Shown here: positions 15,379 to 23,826 of the stretch, one piece after another
Numbering within the stretch: position 1 is the first letter of the stretch
How the letters are laid out: every line of letters starts with the position of its first letter
Assembly (NCBI RefSeq): GCF_000231055.2
Contig: NZ_CM001466.1
Coordinates: forward strand, 3,015,608 to 3,079,607
From: Saccharomonospora azurea NA-128
GTDB lineage: Bacteria > Actinomycetota > Actinomycetes > Mycobacteriales > Pseudonocardiaceae
Direction: 5' to 3'
Length of the DNA: 64,000 bases
Notes under the pieces: generated by a model
Told to the model about the DNA's origin: nothing
Databases searched by the model: none
What the model saw: the letters and a program-made list of their open reading frames with translations, nothing else
Program-made: the position numbers and the translations under genes

Positions 15379-15660
15379 ATGGCGACCACGCGTGCGCTCA
15401 GGTTGTGGATGCAGGTTTCGCTCGACGGCTTCGTCGCCGGCCCGGGCGGTGAGTTCGACTGGCCGACGTACGAGAAGGAACTGCACACCTTCGCCGTGGA
15501 GCAGGCGGGCGACGTGGGCGCGATGCTGTACGGCCGCAAGGTGTACGAGGGCATGGCCGCGTACTGGCCCGATCCGACGCGCTACCCCGGTGCCACCGAG
15601 CTGGATCTGCGGTACTCGGAGATCTGGAAGCGCGTGCCGAAGTACGTCTTTGCCACGTGA
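15379..15660 (+). pseudogene. Truncated RibD C-domain/dihydrofolate-reductase-like protein
   Basis: 93 residues that match only the first half of the RibD_C/DHFR-like family, which is usually about 180-200 residues. The N-terminus LRLWMQVSLDGFVAGPGGEFDW and the middle MLYGRKVYEGMAAYWP are canonical. The frame then stops right after VPKYVFAT, where relatives continue with the second half of the fold (SRTLD...W). The stop falls 4 bases before the end of the convergent tetR gene, so the missing half was most likely deleted. ATG 15379; an upstream GTG at 15331 is less likely. It may be expressed but is unlikely to fold as an active reductase. Confidence 0.72.
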
Positions 15661-15663
15661 CGG

Positions 15664-16299
15664 TCATTCACCGAACTTGCCCGCCAGGTAGCCCTTGATC
15701 AAAGCCTTGGTCTCGTCGATGACGGCCTGGTCGCCCTGGGGGTCGAGGCGGAACGCGTAGTTGAGCAACCCGTCCGCGGCCTCCACGGCGACCGAGATCG
15801 GCAGGGTCGCCTCCTCCGGCGGCACGTTGACGTGGGCGGTGAGCAGGCCCGTCAGGGCGTCGATGATGACGCGGTTGTTCGTGCGCCCCTCGTCGAGCAG
15901 CTGCAGGTCGACCACGTCACCGAAGTGCACCGTGGAGAATCCCGGCACCTGGCGGTGCATCGTCAGGTAGATGTCGAGCAGCGAGTCGACGACATCCCAC
16001 CAATGGTGTGGATCGAGCGTGCCGAGCCGCTCGTTGACGGCGGCGATGAACCGCTCGAGATTGCGTTGGGTCAACGCCTGCACCACGGCCCGTTTGTCCG
16101 GGAAGAACTGGTACAGGGACCCCACCGCGACTCCCGCGCGCTTGGCGATGAGCGTGGTCGTCAGTCCTTCGTAGCCGATCTCGTCGAGCAGTTCGGCGCT
16201 CGCGTCGAGCATGCGCTCGACCCGCCTGGCGCTGCGTTGCTGGACCGGCTGTCGGCGGAGAGGTGTCGCCGCCTGCGTCACCGATTGGTTCTCGGACAC
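15664..16299 (-). CDS. TetR/AcrR family transcriptional regulator
   Basis: About 211 residues. The N-terminal helix-turn-helix (about 20-65) reads RVERMLDASAELLDEIGYEGL, then TTTLIAKRAGVAVGSLYQFFPDKRAVVQAL, a clear TetR domain. The C-terminal ligand-binding helices show a WW/DPHHWWDVVDSLLDIYL segment. GTG 16299 is preceded by AAGGAG at proper spacing. Two palindromes lie 48-84 bases upstream and are the likely operators. No obvious target gene besides itself adjoins: the convergent neighbour is a truncated gene, so the original target may have been lost. Confidence 0.92.
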   Translation of the reverse strand: MSENQSVTQAATPLRRQPVQQRSARRVERMLDASAELLDEIGYEGLTTTLIAKRAGVAVGSLYQFFPDKRAVVQALTQRNLERFIAAVNERLGTLDPHHWWDVVDSLLDIYLTMHRQVPGFSTVHFGDVVDLQLLDEGRTNNRVIIDALTGLLTAHVNVPPEEATLPISVAVEAADGLLNYAFRLDPQGDQAVIDETKALIKGYLAGKFGE

Positions 16300-16346
16300 G
16301 TCGTGCTCCTTGCTGTGCAGGTCAGCGACTTTATCGCGTCCGGATC

Positions 16347-16383
16347 GGCGTTCACCGTCGAGTGAATGCCTTGTGCCACAAGG
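16347..16383 (-). promoter_or_regulatory. Two overlapping palindromes upstream of tetR (candidate operator)
   Basis: GGCGTTCAC (16347-16355) and GTGAATGCC (16362-16370) form an 8/9 inverted repeat with a 6-base spacer. It is followed by the perfect palindrome CCTTGTG-C-CACAAGG (16369-16383). Position and size suit TetR autoregulation. This is inference from symmetry. Confidence 0.5.
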
Positions 16384-16402
16384 AAAAAGGTGCACACACG
16401 GG

Positions 16403-16457
16403 ACCGTGGGCCGGTGCCTGTCGGGGGGAGGGGGAGTGCACGGCACCGGCCCACGGT
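16403..16457 (-). terminator. 16-bp perfect inverted repeat with G-rich loop
   Basis: ACCGTGGGCCGGTGCC (16403-16418) pairs with 16442-16457 without mismatch, enclosing a 23-base loop that contains GGGGGGAGGGGGAG. It lies downstream of the minus-strand zinc-ribbon gene and upstream of tetR, so it is a likely terminator for the former. Apart from this hairpin and the tetR palindromes, 16300-16650 shows no gene. Confidence 0.65.
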
Positions 16458-16650
16458 GTATCGGGGCCGCACCACGGGCGGGGTTCCTCGCGGTGTGCGA
16501 TGTGGAGTTGTGCAGCTGGCTCCGCGGCGGCTCAGTCGCCGTCGTGGAGCGGGGAACCGGCGGCCGAGCTCGTCACGCTCGGGGGTACGCACGACCCGGC
16601 CGCCGGCGATCGAGTCCGCCCTGAGGCGGAGGAACGGGGAGGGGTCCGGG

Positions 16651-17085
16651 TCACCGGCCCGCGCCTCCCACGAGCGCGTGTTTCCCGCTCGGCGGTGTCG
16701 GCACACGCCGCGGTTGGTCGGGCACCGGGGGCGCCGCGCTGGAGGCGGCCGACACGCCCGGGCCGGCCGCCCGGCGAAGCCTCCGGGTCCGACGGGAGTC
16801 CTGGAAGTGCGCGAGTCCACCCGCCACCAGGTGGTCGTGGGCGACCTGCCACACGGAGCACGGCGCCTTGCAGCGGTGCCAGCGAGTGGAGCACGTCGGG
16901 CAGTCACCTCTCTCGTCCGGCTCGTGGGCCGAGAGCATCACCCGCCACCCCTGGGTGAGACGGGGCAACTCGGAACGCGCCGCCGAGATCAACGCCGGGG
17001 AATCCGCCTCGTTGGCGAGTTCGGCGAGCATGTCGAGGCGCTCCCACACCGCATTGCGGAGTACCTGCCCGAGAATTTCGTCCAC
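16651..17085 (-). CDS. Small Cys/His (zinc-ribbon-like) protein, function unknown
   Basis: 144 residues. The N-terminal ~55 residues are helical (DEILGQVLRNAVWERLDMLAEL). A Cys/His cluster follows: CPTCSTRWHRCKAPCSVWQVAHDHLV, with four Cys and two His suitable for one Zn. The C-terminal ~50 residues are Pro/Ala/Arg-rich and probably disordered. I recall similar proteins in Pseudonocardiaceae but know no function. It starts at GTG 17085, 7 bases after the stop of the upstream gene, so the two form an operon. The operon is divergent from an XRE-family regulator. Confidence 0.68.
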   Translation of the reverse strand: MDEILGQVLRNAVWERLDMLAELANEADSPALISAARSELPRLTQGWRVMLSAHEPDERGDCPTCSTRWHRCKAPCSVWQVAHDHLVAGGLAHFQDSRRTRRLRRAAGPGVSAASSAAPPVPDQPRRVPTPPSGKHALVGGAGR

Positions 17086-17092
17086 CTGGCCC

Positions 17093-17509
17093 TCACCGTC
17101 GCCTTCCCGCCAGTTCGGCGGCTTCGTTCAGTGCGGCCCGGAGTTGGCCGAGCTGGCCGGCTGACAGCCGCGCCGTCTCTCCGGGCGGTCCGACGAGGAC
17201 CACCTCGTCGTCGTCCACATACACCGTGAGACACCGGTCGCGGCTGATCAGATCTCCGCACTGCACGCGCCAGACCACCTGGCCGCCTTCGTACCGTCGT
17301 CCCGAGTCGAAGTAGGGCGCTGTCCTGCTCGGCGGCGTGATGGCCCGGCGCGTGGGCTTCCCGGAACCACGGAGGGCGGACACCGTGTCGGTCCCAGCAG
17401 CACCTGCTGTGATCGAGTGCACGTCCACCACGCCCTTCGTCTGTTCCGTCGTTCGCGGTTGTTCCTGCCGGGGAGACCTCGTGACTGCGGACCGTGTTCG
17501 GTCGGCCAC
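17093..17509 (-). CDS. Hypothetical protein, partner of the zinc-ribbon gene
   Basis: 138 residues. The first ~60 are polar and low in order. The C-terminal ~80 form a compact beta-alpha unit: YEGGQVVWRVQCGDLISRDRCLTVYVDDDEVVLVGPPGETARLSAGQLGQLRAALNEAAEL. No known domain is recognised. GTG 17509 has AGGAG four bases upstream; a second possible start is the GTG pair near 17431. The last helix resembles a dimerisation or regulator-binding helix, but that is a guess. It is first gene of the two-gene unit facing away from the XRE/TPR regulator. Confidence 0.65.
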   Translation of the reverse strand: MADRTRSAVTRSPRQEQPRTTEQTKGVVDVHSITAGAAGTDTVSALRGSGKPTRRAITPPSRTAPYFDSGRRYEGGQVVWRVQCGDLISRDRCLTVYVDDDEVVLVGPPGETARLSAGQLGQLRAALNEAAELAGRRR

Positions 17510-17714
17510 GCATCTCCTGCACCTACCTTGCGGTGAAAAGAACGGGGTGAGAAGCCTCGGTGCGCCCGCCAGCGGCGACCGGCCCGAGTGGAACGCCGAA
17601 CGGTCGCGGGAGTTCGGTTCGACCGATCAAACGCCCACATTCGGGTTTCGCACGGTTCAATGGGCGTTGCTTACGCTGCACACCGACGCCCGACGGGACT
17701 GTGGAGGGGCGGAC

Positions 17715-19085
17715 ATGGACGCCAACGAGGACGCGAAGCAGGGCCGCATCAACCCGGAGGTCTGGGAAGCCCGCGACATGCGTGACGCCCTGGCGAACCG
17801 CAACATCAGCGAGGTCTACCGGCAGCTCCGGATGCACGGCATCTCGCAACGGCAGATCGCCGCGATGACCGGCCAGTCGCAGTCCGAGGTGTCGGAAATC
17901 CTCAAGGGCCGCCAGGTCATGGCCTACGACGTGCTGTCGCGCATCGCCAAGGGTCTCCGCATCCCGAGGGGATACATGGGTCTCGCCTACGACGAGGCCA
18001 CGCAGAACCAGGTCGTCGGCGACGGCGACGAGCAGCAAGCTGAGGAGGACGAGTCCGTGAAACGACGGAAGTTCCTCGCACACGCCGCCCAGGTCACAAT
18101 GGGGGCCGCGGTGTTCGGCCCTGCCTCCACGGCGTGGGCGTCGAGCCCGGGTAGGACTCCGGCACCGGGGCGGATCGGGATGACGGACGTCCGCCAGGTG
18201 GAGGCGGCGACCCGAGCACTCCGGGCGTTGGACTACCAGTACGGCGGCGGCTTCTGTCGCGATGCGGTGGTGGCGCAGCTGTCGTGGGGCCAGCAGATGC
18301 TCCAGGCCAGCGGCTCGGAGAAGGTCAAGTCGCGGTTGTACGTGGCGTTGGCCGACCTGCACAGCCTCGCGGGGTGGACGTCGTTCGACATCGATCTCGT
18401 CGATTCGGCGCGCAACCACTTCGCGCAGGCGCTCGAACGGGCGAAGCAGGGCGACAACCACCCGCTCGTCGCCAACATCCTCTATCGCATGGGCCGGGTC
18501 TACCTGCACCAGGACGCGCCCAACGACGCGTTGAAGCTGTTCCAGCTCGGACAGCTCGCCGCGCAGGAGTCGGGGTCGGAGCTCGCGGTCGCGGTGCTGT
18601 GTGCCAACGAGGCGTGGGCCTACGCGGCGATGGGCAACGCCGAGCAGGCGATGAAGCTGCTCGGGCGGACCCGCGACGAGTTCCAGCGCGCCGACGTGGC
18701 GAACGCCGAGTCGTGGGTCCGCTTCTTCGACGAGACCGACGTGCACGCCATGATCGGCACCGTCCACACGACCCTGGCGCAGCAGGCCGACCCGGCGCAC
18801 ACGCGCTACGCCATCCCCGCGCTGCGCAGGGCCACCGACGCGTACGGCGACGACATGGCGCGCAGCAAGACCTTCAGCCTCAGCATGCTGGCCACCAACC
18901 ACATGCTGGAGGGCGACATCGACCACGGGGCGAAGATCGGGAGCAAGGCGCTGGACTGCGCGGAAGGGCTCAAGTCCGCCCGCGTGAAGAAGCGCATGGA
19001 GCCGTTGCGGCAGGAGGCGCTGCGGCGGAGCAACAACAGCGACGCCCGCGACCTCGCCGAGCGGATGACCGAGTTCTTCGCCTGA
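17715..19085 (+). CDS. XRE-family regulator with Tat-like segment and TPR-like repeats
   Basis: 456 residues. A helix-turn-helix lies at about 31-82 (SEVYRQLRMHGISQRQIAAMTGQ, SEVSEILKGRQVMAYDVLSRIA). After an acidic linker comes KRRKFLAHAAQVTMGAAVFG then ending in AWA (about 117-143), which looks like a twin-arginine signal placed inside a cytoplasmic protein. Such segments are frequent in large actinobacterial XRE regulators. Residues ~160-456 are helical TPR-like repeats (SRLYVALADLHSLAGW; NILYRMGRVYLHQDAPNDAL). ATG 17715 follows GGAGGGGCGG. A phosphotransferase gene begins 2 bases after its stop and is surely co-transcribed. The role is probably signal-responsive transcription; the ligand is unknown. 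Confidence 0.88.
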   Translation: MDANEDAKQGRINPEVWEARDMRDALANRNISEVYRQLRMHGISQRQIAAMTGQSQSEVSEILKGRQVMAYDVLSRIAKGLRIPRGYMGLAYDEATQNQVVGDGDEQQAEEDESVKRRKFLAHAAQVTMGAAVFGPASTAWASSPGRTPAPGRIGMTDVRQVEAATRALRALDYQYGGGFCRDAVVAQLSWGQQMLQASGSEKVKSRLYVALADLHSLAGWTSFDIDLVDSARNHFAQALERAKQGDNHPLVANILYRMGRVYLHQDAPNDALKLFQLGQLAAQESGSELAVAVLCANEAWAYAAMGNAEQAMKLLGRTRDEFQRADVANAESWVRFFDETDVHAMIGTVHTTLAQQADPAHTRYAIPALRRATDAYGDDMARSKTFSLSMLATNHMLEGDIDHGAKIGSKALDCAEGLKSARVKKRMEPLRQEALRRSNNSDARDLAERMTEFFA

Positions 19086-19087
19086 GC

Positions 19088-20005
19088 GTGGCCGGCTGGG
19101 ACGGGGCGTCGGCGCCGTCGGACGGTCGGTTCGCGGGTCCCGCACTGGATGCCGTGGTGCGGGAGGTCTGCGCGCTGCTGGGGTTGGACCATCGGGACGC
19201 GGAGTTGCTGCGCTTCACCAACAACGCCGTGTACGAGCTGCGCCGCGAGCAGGCGGTGGTGCGCATCGTCGGCTCGCGTGCCCTGCGGCGCCGGGCGCAC
19301 ACGGTGGTCCGCGTGGCCCGGCACCTGGCCGAACACGGTGTCCCGGCCGTCCGGCTGTTCGGTGATCTGCCACAGCCGCTCCGCGTGCGCGGACACGTGG
19401 TCACGGTGTGGCACCGCGTCCGCCCGGCCGGGCGGACCGCGACCCCCGCCGCCCTGGCGGAGCTGCTCCGGGCTGTGCACGCCGTCCCGCCGCCGGACGA
19501 CCTTCCCCGCTGGTCGCCGTTGAGGGACGTGCGGGGAAGGATCAGGGACGCGGAGGAGCTGACGGCGGCCGACGAGCGGTTCCTATGGGAGCGGTGTGAG
19601 CACCTCGAACAGCAGTTGGCGGAGCTGGAATTCCCGCTGCGGCCGGCTCTGGTGCACGGTGACGCCCACCTCGGCAACGTGATCGTCGGTGAGCGCAACC
19701 CCGTCCTGTGCGACTTCGACTCCTCGTGCGTGGGTCCGCCGGAGTGGGACCTCGTTCCCCTGGCGGTGGGGCACGAGCGGTTCCGTGACGCACCCGCCCG
19801 GTACCTGCAGCTCGCCCGGCACTACGGCTTCGACGTCCGCAGCTGGGAGGGCTTTCCCGTGTTGCGCGCGGTACGGGAGCTGAAACTCACCACGAGCGTG
19901 CTGCCGATCGCCCGGAGTCGCCCCGCCGTGCGGGCCGAACTGGCACGCCGACTCGCTGATCTGCGCGGCGGTCGTTCCGGCACTCGTTGGTACCGGTACC
20001 GCTGA
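19088..20005 (+). CDS. Aminoglycoside phosphotransferase-fold (APH/choline kinase-like) protein
   Basis: About 305 residues of the protein-kinase-like APH fold. The catalytic loop LVHGDAHLGNVIV and the metal-binding LCDFDSSCVGPPEWDLVPL are intact, so it should be an active phosphotransferase. The substrate could be an aminoglycoside, choline, or another small metabolite; nothing in the sequence fixes it. It starts at GTG 19088, two bases after the XRE/TPR regulator stop, suggesting a functional link between the two. A LRAVREL-K segment near the C-terminus matches the helical lobe. It converges with the copD-like gene; 20006-20170 shows no gene. Confidence 0.85.
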   Translation: MAGWDGASAPSDGRFAGPALDAVVREVCALLGLDHRDAELLRFTNNAVYELRREQAVVRIVGSRALRRRAHTVVRVARHLAEHGVPAVRLFGDLPQPLRVRGHVVTVWHRVRPAGRTATPAALAELLRAVHAVPPPDDLPRWSPLRDVRGRIRDAEELTAADERFLWERCEHLEQQLAELEFPLRPALVHGDAHLGNVIVGERNPVLCDFDSSCVGPPEWDLVPLAVGHERFRDAPARYLQLARHYGFDVRSWEGFPVLRAVRELKLTTSVLPIARSRPAVRAELARRLADLRGGRSGTRWYRYR

Positions 20006-20170
20006 ACAGCCGCATTCGCCTCCCCCGGTCGTCGGTACCGCGTCCTGTCGACCCGATCGGCGGCGTTCGCCGACTGTTCGTGGCCGTTCGTCGCTTCGAC
20101 CGGAAGTGGTGGCGACGCGCTGTCGAGGGCCGAAACTTCGGTCCAACCGAATTCGGCGGTGTATCCCAGG

Positions 20171-21217
20171 TCACACCAAGGGTGTGCGGGACAGGACCGC
20201 CGCGAGTCCGTAGGCGAGTCCCATGACGGAGAGTTCCACGACGGCGAACGCGGCCAGAGCGGTGCGCTTGTGGCGGACGACGCCCGGCATGAGCTTCCAT
20301 CGCGTGTAGCCACCGAGCGCGGCGACCACAGCGAGAGCGACGACCTTGCCGAGGAGCAACTGTCCGTACGCGGTCGTGAACAGTCCCGGCCACAGGGCCA
20401 CCGTCGGGTGTTGCACGAACTCGACCACGCCGTTGAGCACGCCCGTGGCCGCCGCGACGGCGAGGCAGGCCGTGGCCAGTCGCGAGAACCGCGGCAGTGC
20501 GGTGGCCAGCAGGCTCCGGTTCCGTGGCGCGAGTGCGATCAGTGCGCCCAGGCCGCCGGTCCAGGCGACCACGCTCACGATGTGCAGTTCGAGCAGCAAC
20601 ATCGCGTATTCGGCGAAGTGCGAGTCGCCCGCGTGGCCGGTGACGGGAAGCGGGAGCAGTGCGAACAGGCCCGCGCCGACGACGAGTTCGGGAGGCACCC
20701 TGTGCCCGAGCCGGGCCGCCGCGAGGGCGAGCAGGGCCTGGGTCAGCGCGAACCCCGCCACCACCAGCAGCGCCTTGCCCGCGGCGACCGTCTCGACGTA
20801 GGAGCGGAGGTCGGCGAACGACAGCGCGCCCCGGCCCGGCCGGTACTCGGCGGCCTGCAGCACGAGGCTCGCCAGCGCCGCCACCGCCCACACGAGCGCG
20901 GACATCGCGACACCGAGTCGGGCCTGCGCGAACACCCGGGCCGACGAGGACGGTACGCGATCACCCGCCAGCAGGGGGAGGATCGCGCAGCCGATGGCGG
21001 CGACGGCGGCGAGGTCGAGGGCGGCCCTCGCGAGGGGAAGTCCGACACGCACGGCGGTGTCGACCTGGGCGATGCCCGCCACCGGGGTCGTGGTCGTGAG
21101 CGCGAGCCCGGCGAGAACGCCGGACAGCGCGGCGGTGATCACCGCGATGAGGGGCGCGAGACGCGGTGACGACGGGGATACGGTCGCGGACCTGCTCACT
21201 CCACGAAGCCTACGCAC
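20171..21217 (-). CDS. CopD-family copper-resistance membrane protein
   Basis: 348 residues, with about 8-9 membrane helices. The CopD core is seen in GLFALLPLPVTGHAGDSHFAEYAMLLLELHIVSVVAWTGGLGALIAL, with several membrane His residues. YGQLLLGKVVALAVVAALGGYTR follows near the end; both are diagnostic of the family. CopD works with CopC in copper uptake or handling across the membrane. The copC-ycnI-type genes lie 2 kb to the right on the same strand, separated by a BCCT transporter. GTG 21217 has AGGGTAGGGA upstream; GTG 21199 is an alternative start. Confidence 0.9.
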   Translation of the reverse strand: MRRLRGVSRSATVSPSSPRLAPLIAVITAALSGVLAGLALTTTTPVAGIAQVDTAVRVGLPLARAALDLAAVAAIGCAILPLLAGDRVPSSSARVFAQARLGVAMSALVWAVAALASLVLQAAEYRPGRGALSFADLRSYVETVAAGKALLVVAGFALTQALLALAAARLGHRVPPELVVGAGLFALLPLPVTGHAGDSHFAEYAMLLLELHIVSVVAWTGGLGALIALAPRNRSLLATALPRFSRLATACLAVAAATGVLNGVVEFVQHPTVALWPGLFTTAYGQLLLGKVVALAVVAALGGYTRWKLMPGVVRHKRTALAAFAVVELSVMGLAYGLAAVLSRTPLV

Positions 21218-21356
21218 CGTCCCTACCCTCTGTCGTCCCTTGATTCACATGCCGTGATCAAGCTGGTCATGGAGCAGCAGGCCGGCCGGGGGCCGGGAGA
21301 GGGATTAGTAGGGTCCCGAGCGGGCAACCTCAGCCGAACACGGAGGCAAGTTGCAC

Positions 21357-23132
21357 ATGGGTGATCAATCGGACGAGATCGGCGATCTAGTGCGAGACGG
21401 GTCGCGAGAGGGAAGTAGGGCGGGGCCGGAGGAGGCCGCGAACGTCCCTGAGGGCACCGGGCCCGGCGACGCCACCGAACCCGCTGCGGACTCGACGGTG
21501 GCCGTCGCGGCGGATCGGCCTGCGCGGACCGACCGCACCGTGTTCGGCGTGGCGGCCGTGGTCGCACTCGCGATCGTGGCGTGGGGCATCGCGTCGCCGA
21601 GCAGCCTCGCCACGGTGGCGGACACGGCGCTGAACGACGCCGTCATCCCGTACGGCGGGTGGGCGTTCGTCCTCACCGCGAGTGCGTTCGTGGTGTTCGC
21701 GATCTGCATCGCCATAAGCCGGTACGGACGAATCCCGCTGGGCAAGGACGACGAGCGGCCGGAGTTCCGTACCTCCTCCTGGGTCGCGATGATGTTCAGC
21801 GCGGGCATGGGCATCGGGCTCATGTTCTTCGGTGTCTACGAGCCGGTGGCGCACCTGGCCAGTCCGCCGCCCGACACGGCGGTACCGAACTCGGACGAGG
21901 CCGTGCACCAGGCGATGGCGACCACGCTGTTCCACTGGACGGTGCATCCGTGGGCGATCTACGCCGTGGTGGGCCTGGCCATCGCCTACAGCGCCTTCCG
22001 TAAGGGACGCAGCCAGCTGATCTCGGCGGTGTTCGCGCCGCTGATCGGGACGCGTCGTTCCGAGGGCCCGCTGGGCAAGGCCATCGACATCATGGCGATC
22101 TTCGCGACGCTCTTCGGCTCGGCCGCCTCGCTCGGGCTGGGCGCGTTGCAGGTCGGTGGTGGTCTCGCGGCGGTGGGCTGGGCGGAGAATCCCGGAACCG
22201 GTCTCCTGGTGGGCATCATCGCGGTTCTCACGGTGGCGTTCGTCGCCTCTGCGGTGTCGGGGGTCGCACGAGGCATCCAATGGCTGTCGAACATCAACAT
22301 GGTGCTCGCCGCCGTGCTCGCCGTGTTCGTGCTGGTCGTCGGGCCGACGGTGCTCATCCTGAACTTCGTCCCGGGCGCCATCGGCGACTACTTCCGCGAG
22401 CTGCCCGCGATGTCCGGACGCACCGGGGCCACCGGCGGCGACGAGATGCGGGAGTGGCTCGCCGGGTGGACCGTCTTCTACTGGGCGTGGTGGATCTCGT
22501 GGGCGCCCTTCGTCGGGATGTTCATCGCGCGCATCTCGCGGGGCCGCACGATCCGCGAGTTCGTCATCGGCGTCATCGCCGTGCCCAGCCTGGTGAGCCT
22601 CGTCTGGTTCTCCATCTTCGGCGGTGCGGCGATCAGCCGTCAGCGCGCCGGGATCGACATCGCGGGCTCGGGGACGAGTGAGGCGGCGACGTTCAAGCTG
22701 CTGGAGACCCTGCCGTGGTTCCTGCCCATCGCGATCATCGTGATGCTGCTGGTGTCGATCTTCTTCGTCTCCGGTGCCGATGCGGCGTCCGTGGTGATGG
22801 GCACGCTGTCGCAGCGGGGCACCGTCGGGCCGCACCGCAGAGTGGTGACGTTCTGGGGTGTCCTGATGGGGGCCGTCGCGGCCGTGATGCTCCTCGTCGG
22901 CGGCGACGACGCGCTCGCGGGCTTGCAGAATCTGACGATCCTGGTGGCCGTTCCGTTCGTGCTCGTCATGATCGCGTTGTGTGTGTCGCTGTACCGGGAT
23001 CTGCGGCAGGACCCGCTGGTGGTGAGCGAGGACGAGGTCATGCGGTCGCTGCGGAAGCTGCACGACGAGCGCAAGGCCGAGCGCGCCAGGGAACGCAAAC
23101 GATTCCGGCGCAAGACCGATGTCGCCGAGTGA
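21357..23132 (+). CDS. BCCT-family betaine/carnitine/choline transporter
   Basis: About 591 residues. Residues 1-60 are a polar, acidic cytoplasmic N-tail. A 12-helix LeuT-fold carrier follows, with SSWVAMMFSAGMGIGLMFFGVYEP, HWTVHPWAIYAVVGLAIAY and the BCCT signature WAWWISWAPFVGMFIARISRGRTIREF, which contains the Trp-rich quaternary-ammonium site. The C-tail is very basic and Arg/Lys/Glu-rich, as in osmosensing BetP-type carriers, where this tail senses stress. Likely role: Na- or H-coupled import of glycine betaine, choline or ectoine. ATG 21357 has GGAGG at ideal spacing; a TTG at 21351 is too close. It stands alone between terminators. Confidence 0.93.
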   Translation: MGDQSDEIGDLVRDGSREGSRAGPEEAANVPEGTGPGDATEPAADSTVAVAADRPARTDRTVFGVAAVVALAIVAWGIASPSSLATVADTALNDAVIPYGGWAFVLTASAFVVFAICIAISRYGRIPLGKDDERPEFRTSSWVAMMFSAGMGIGLMFFGVYEPVAHLASPPPDTAVPNSDEAVHQAMATTLFHWTVHPWAIYAVVGLAIAYSAFRKGRSQLISAVFAPLIGTRRSEGPLGKAIDIMAIFATLFGSAASLGLGALQVGGGLAAVGWAENPGTGLLVGIIAVLTVAFVASAVSGVARGIQWLSNINMVLAAVLAVFVLVVGPTVLILNFVPGAIGDYFRELPAMSGRTGATGGDEMREWLAGWTVFYWAWWISWAPFVGMFIARISRGRTIREFVIGVIAVPSLVSLVWFSIFGGAAISRQRAGIDIAGSGTSEAATFKLLETLPWFLPIAIIVMLLVSIFFVSGADAASVVMGTLSQRGTVGPHRRVVTFWGVLMGAVAAVMLLVGGDDALAGLQNLTILVAVPFVLVMIALCVSLYRDLRQDPLVVSEDEVMRSLRKLHDERKAERARERKRFRRKTDVAE

Positions 23133-23152
23133 CGGAAGCTGAGTGACGACGA

Positions 23153-23186
23153 AGGGCCGGGCCCCGCGTTCGCGGAGCCCGGCCCT
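23153..23186. terminator. Hairpin terminator between BCCT gene and copC
   Basis: AGGGCCGGGC pairs with GCCCGGCCCT, extended by CCGCG/CGCGG with one mismatch around a TTCG-type loop. It serves two convergent genes. Confidence 0.8.
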
Positions 23187-23211
23187 GTCGTTCGTGCCGG
23201 TCGGGTCGCTG

Positions 23212-23826
23212 TCAGTCCTGCGAGCGGCCCATGCGCAGAGCCACCACGAGACCCGCGACGAGTAGCACCGCGGCCCCGCCGAGCCAGACCCACACGGGCA
23301 CGCCCGAGGAGTCGTCGTCGGTCGCGGCCTGGTCGTTGCCCTGGTCGCTGTCCGCGTCGCCGCCCGGCTGGCCGGCTTGCGCGGGATCCTGCCCTGCGGC
23401 GCCCCGGTCGGGGGCGGCCGAGTCAGGCGCACCGCTGGCCTCGCCCGGTCCCGGGGAGGTCAGGGTGAAGCGGATCTCCTTCGACACCGGGTGCCCGTCG
23501 GCCGACAGGACGCGGTAGCCGATCACGTACTCGCCTTCGGGGCCGAGGGGGCGCAGCGGCGCGGTCACCGTGGTGCCGTCGACCTCGACGGTGCCCTCGG
23601 CCCACGCGTCACCGTGCGGTCCGGTGACGGCGACCTCGTTGACGTCGGCGTCCTGGACCGGCTGGTCGAAGGTGAGGACGACCTCGGTGGGTGCCGTGTC
23701 CAGCTCGTCGCCCTCCGCGGGGTTCGACGAGACGAGCACGTTGTGTGCCGACGCGGGCAGCGCCCCCGCCAGCACCGCGAGCAGCGCCACCGCCAGCGTG
23801 GTGACGAGCGTGACGATCTTCCTCAT
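23212..23826 (-). CDS. copC: CopC-domain copper-binding protein with C-terminal membrane anchor
   Basis: 204 residues. A Sec signal peptide ends ALPASA before HNVLVSSNPAEGDELDTAP, so the mature protein starts with His. That is the N-terminal copper ligand of CopC proteins. The CopC beta-barrel runs to about residue 125 (VVLTFDQPV, YRVLSADGHPVSKEIRFTL, with the second His in DGHPV). A Gln/Asp-rich linker and a single C-terminal helix (VPVWVWLGGAAVLLVAGLVVAL) tether it to the membrane. Its ATG overlaps the stop of the upstream YcnI-like gene (ATGA), so the genes are coupled. Confidence 0.92.
   Translation of the reverse strand: MRKIVTLVTTLAVALLAVLAGALPASAHNVLVSSNPAEGDELDTAPTEVVLTFDQPVQDADVNEVAVTGPHGDAWAEGTVEVDGTTVTAPLRPLGPEGEYVIGYRVLSADGHPVSKEIRFTLTSPGPGEASGAPDSAAPDRGAAGQDPAQAGQPGGDADSDQGNDQAATDDDSSGVPVWVWLGGAAVLLVAGLVVALRMGRSQD

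Noticed and set aside
20006-20170. Possible gene or RNA between the phosphotransferase and copD
   Set aside because: A convergent 165-base gap without clear hairpin or frame.
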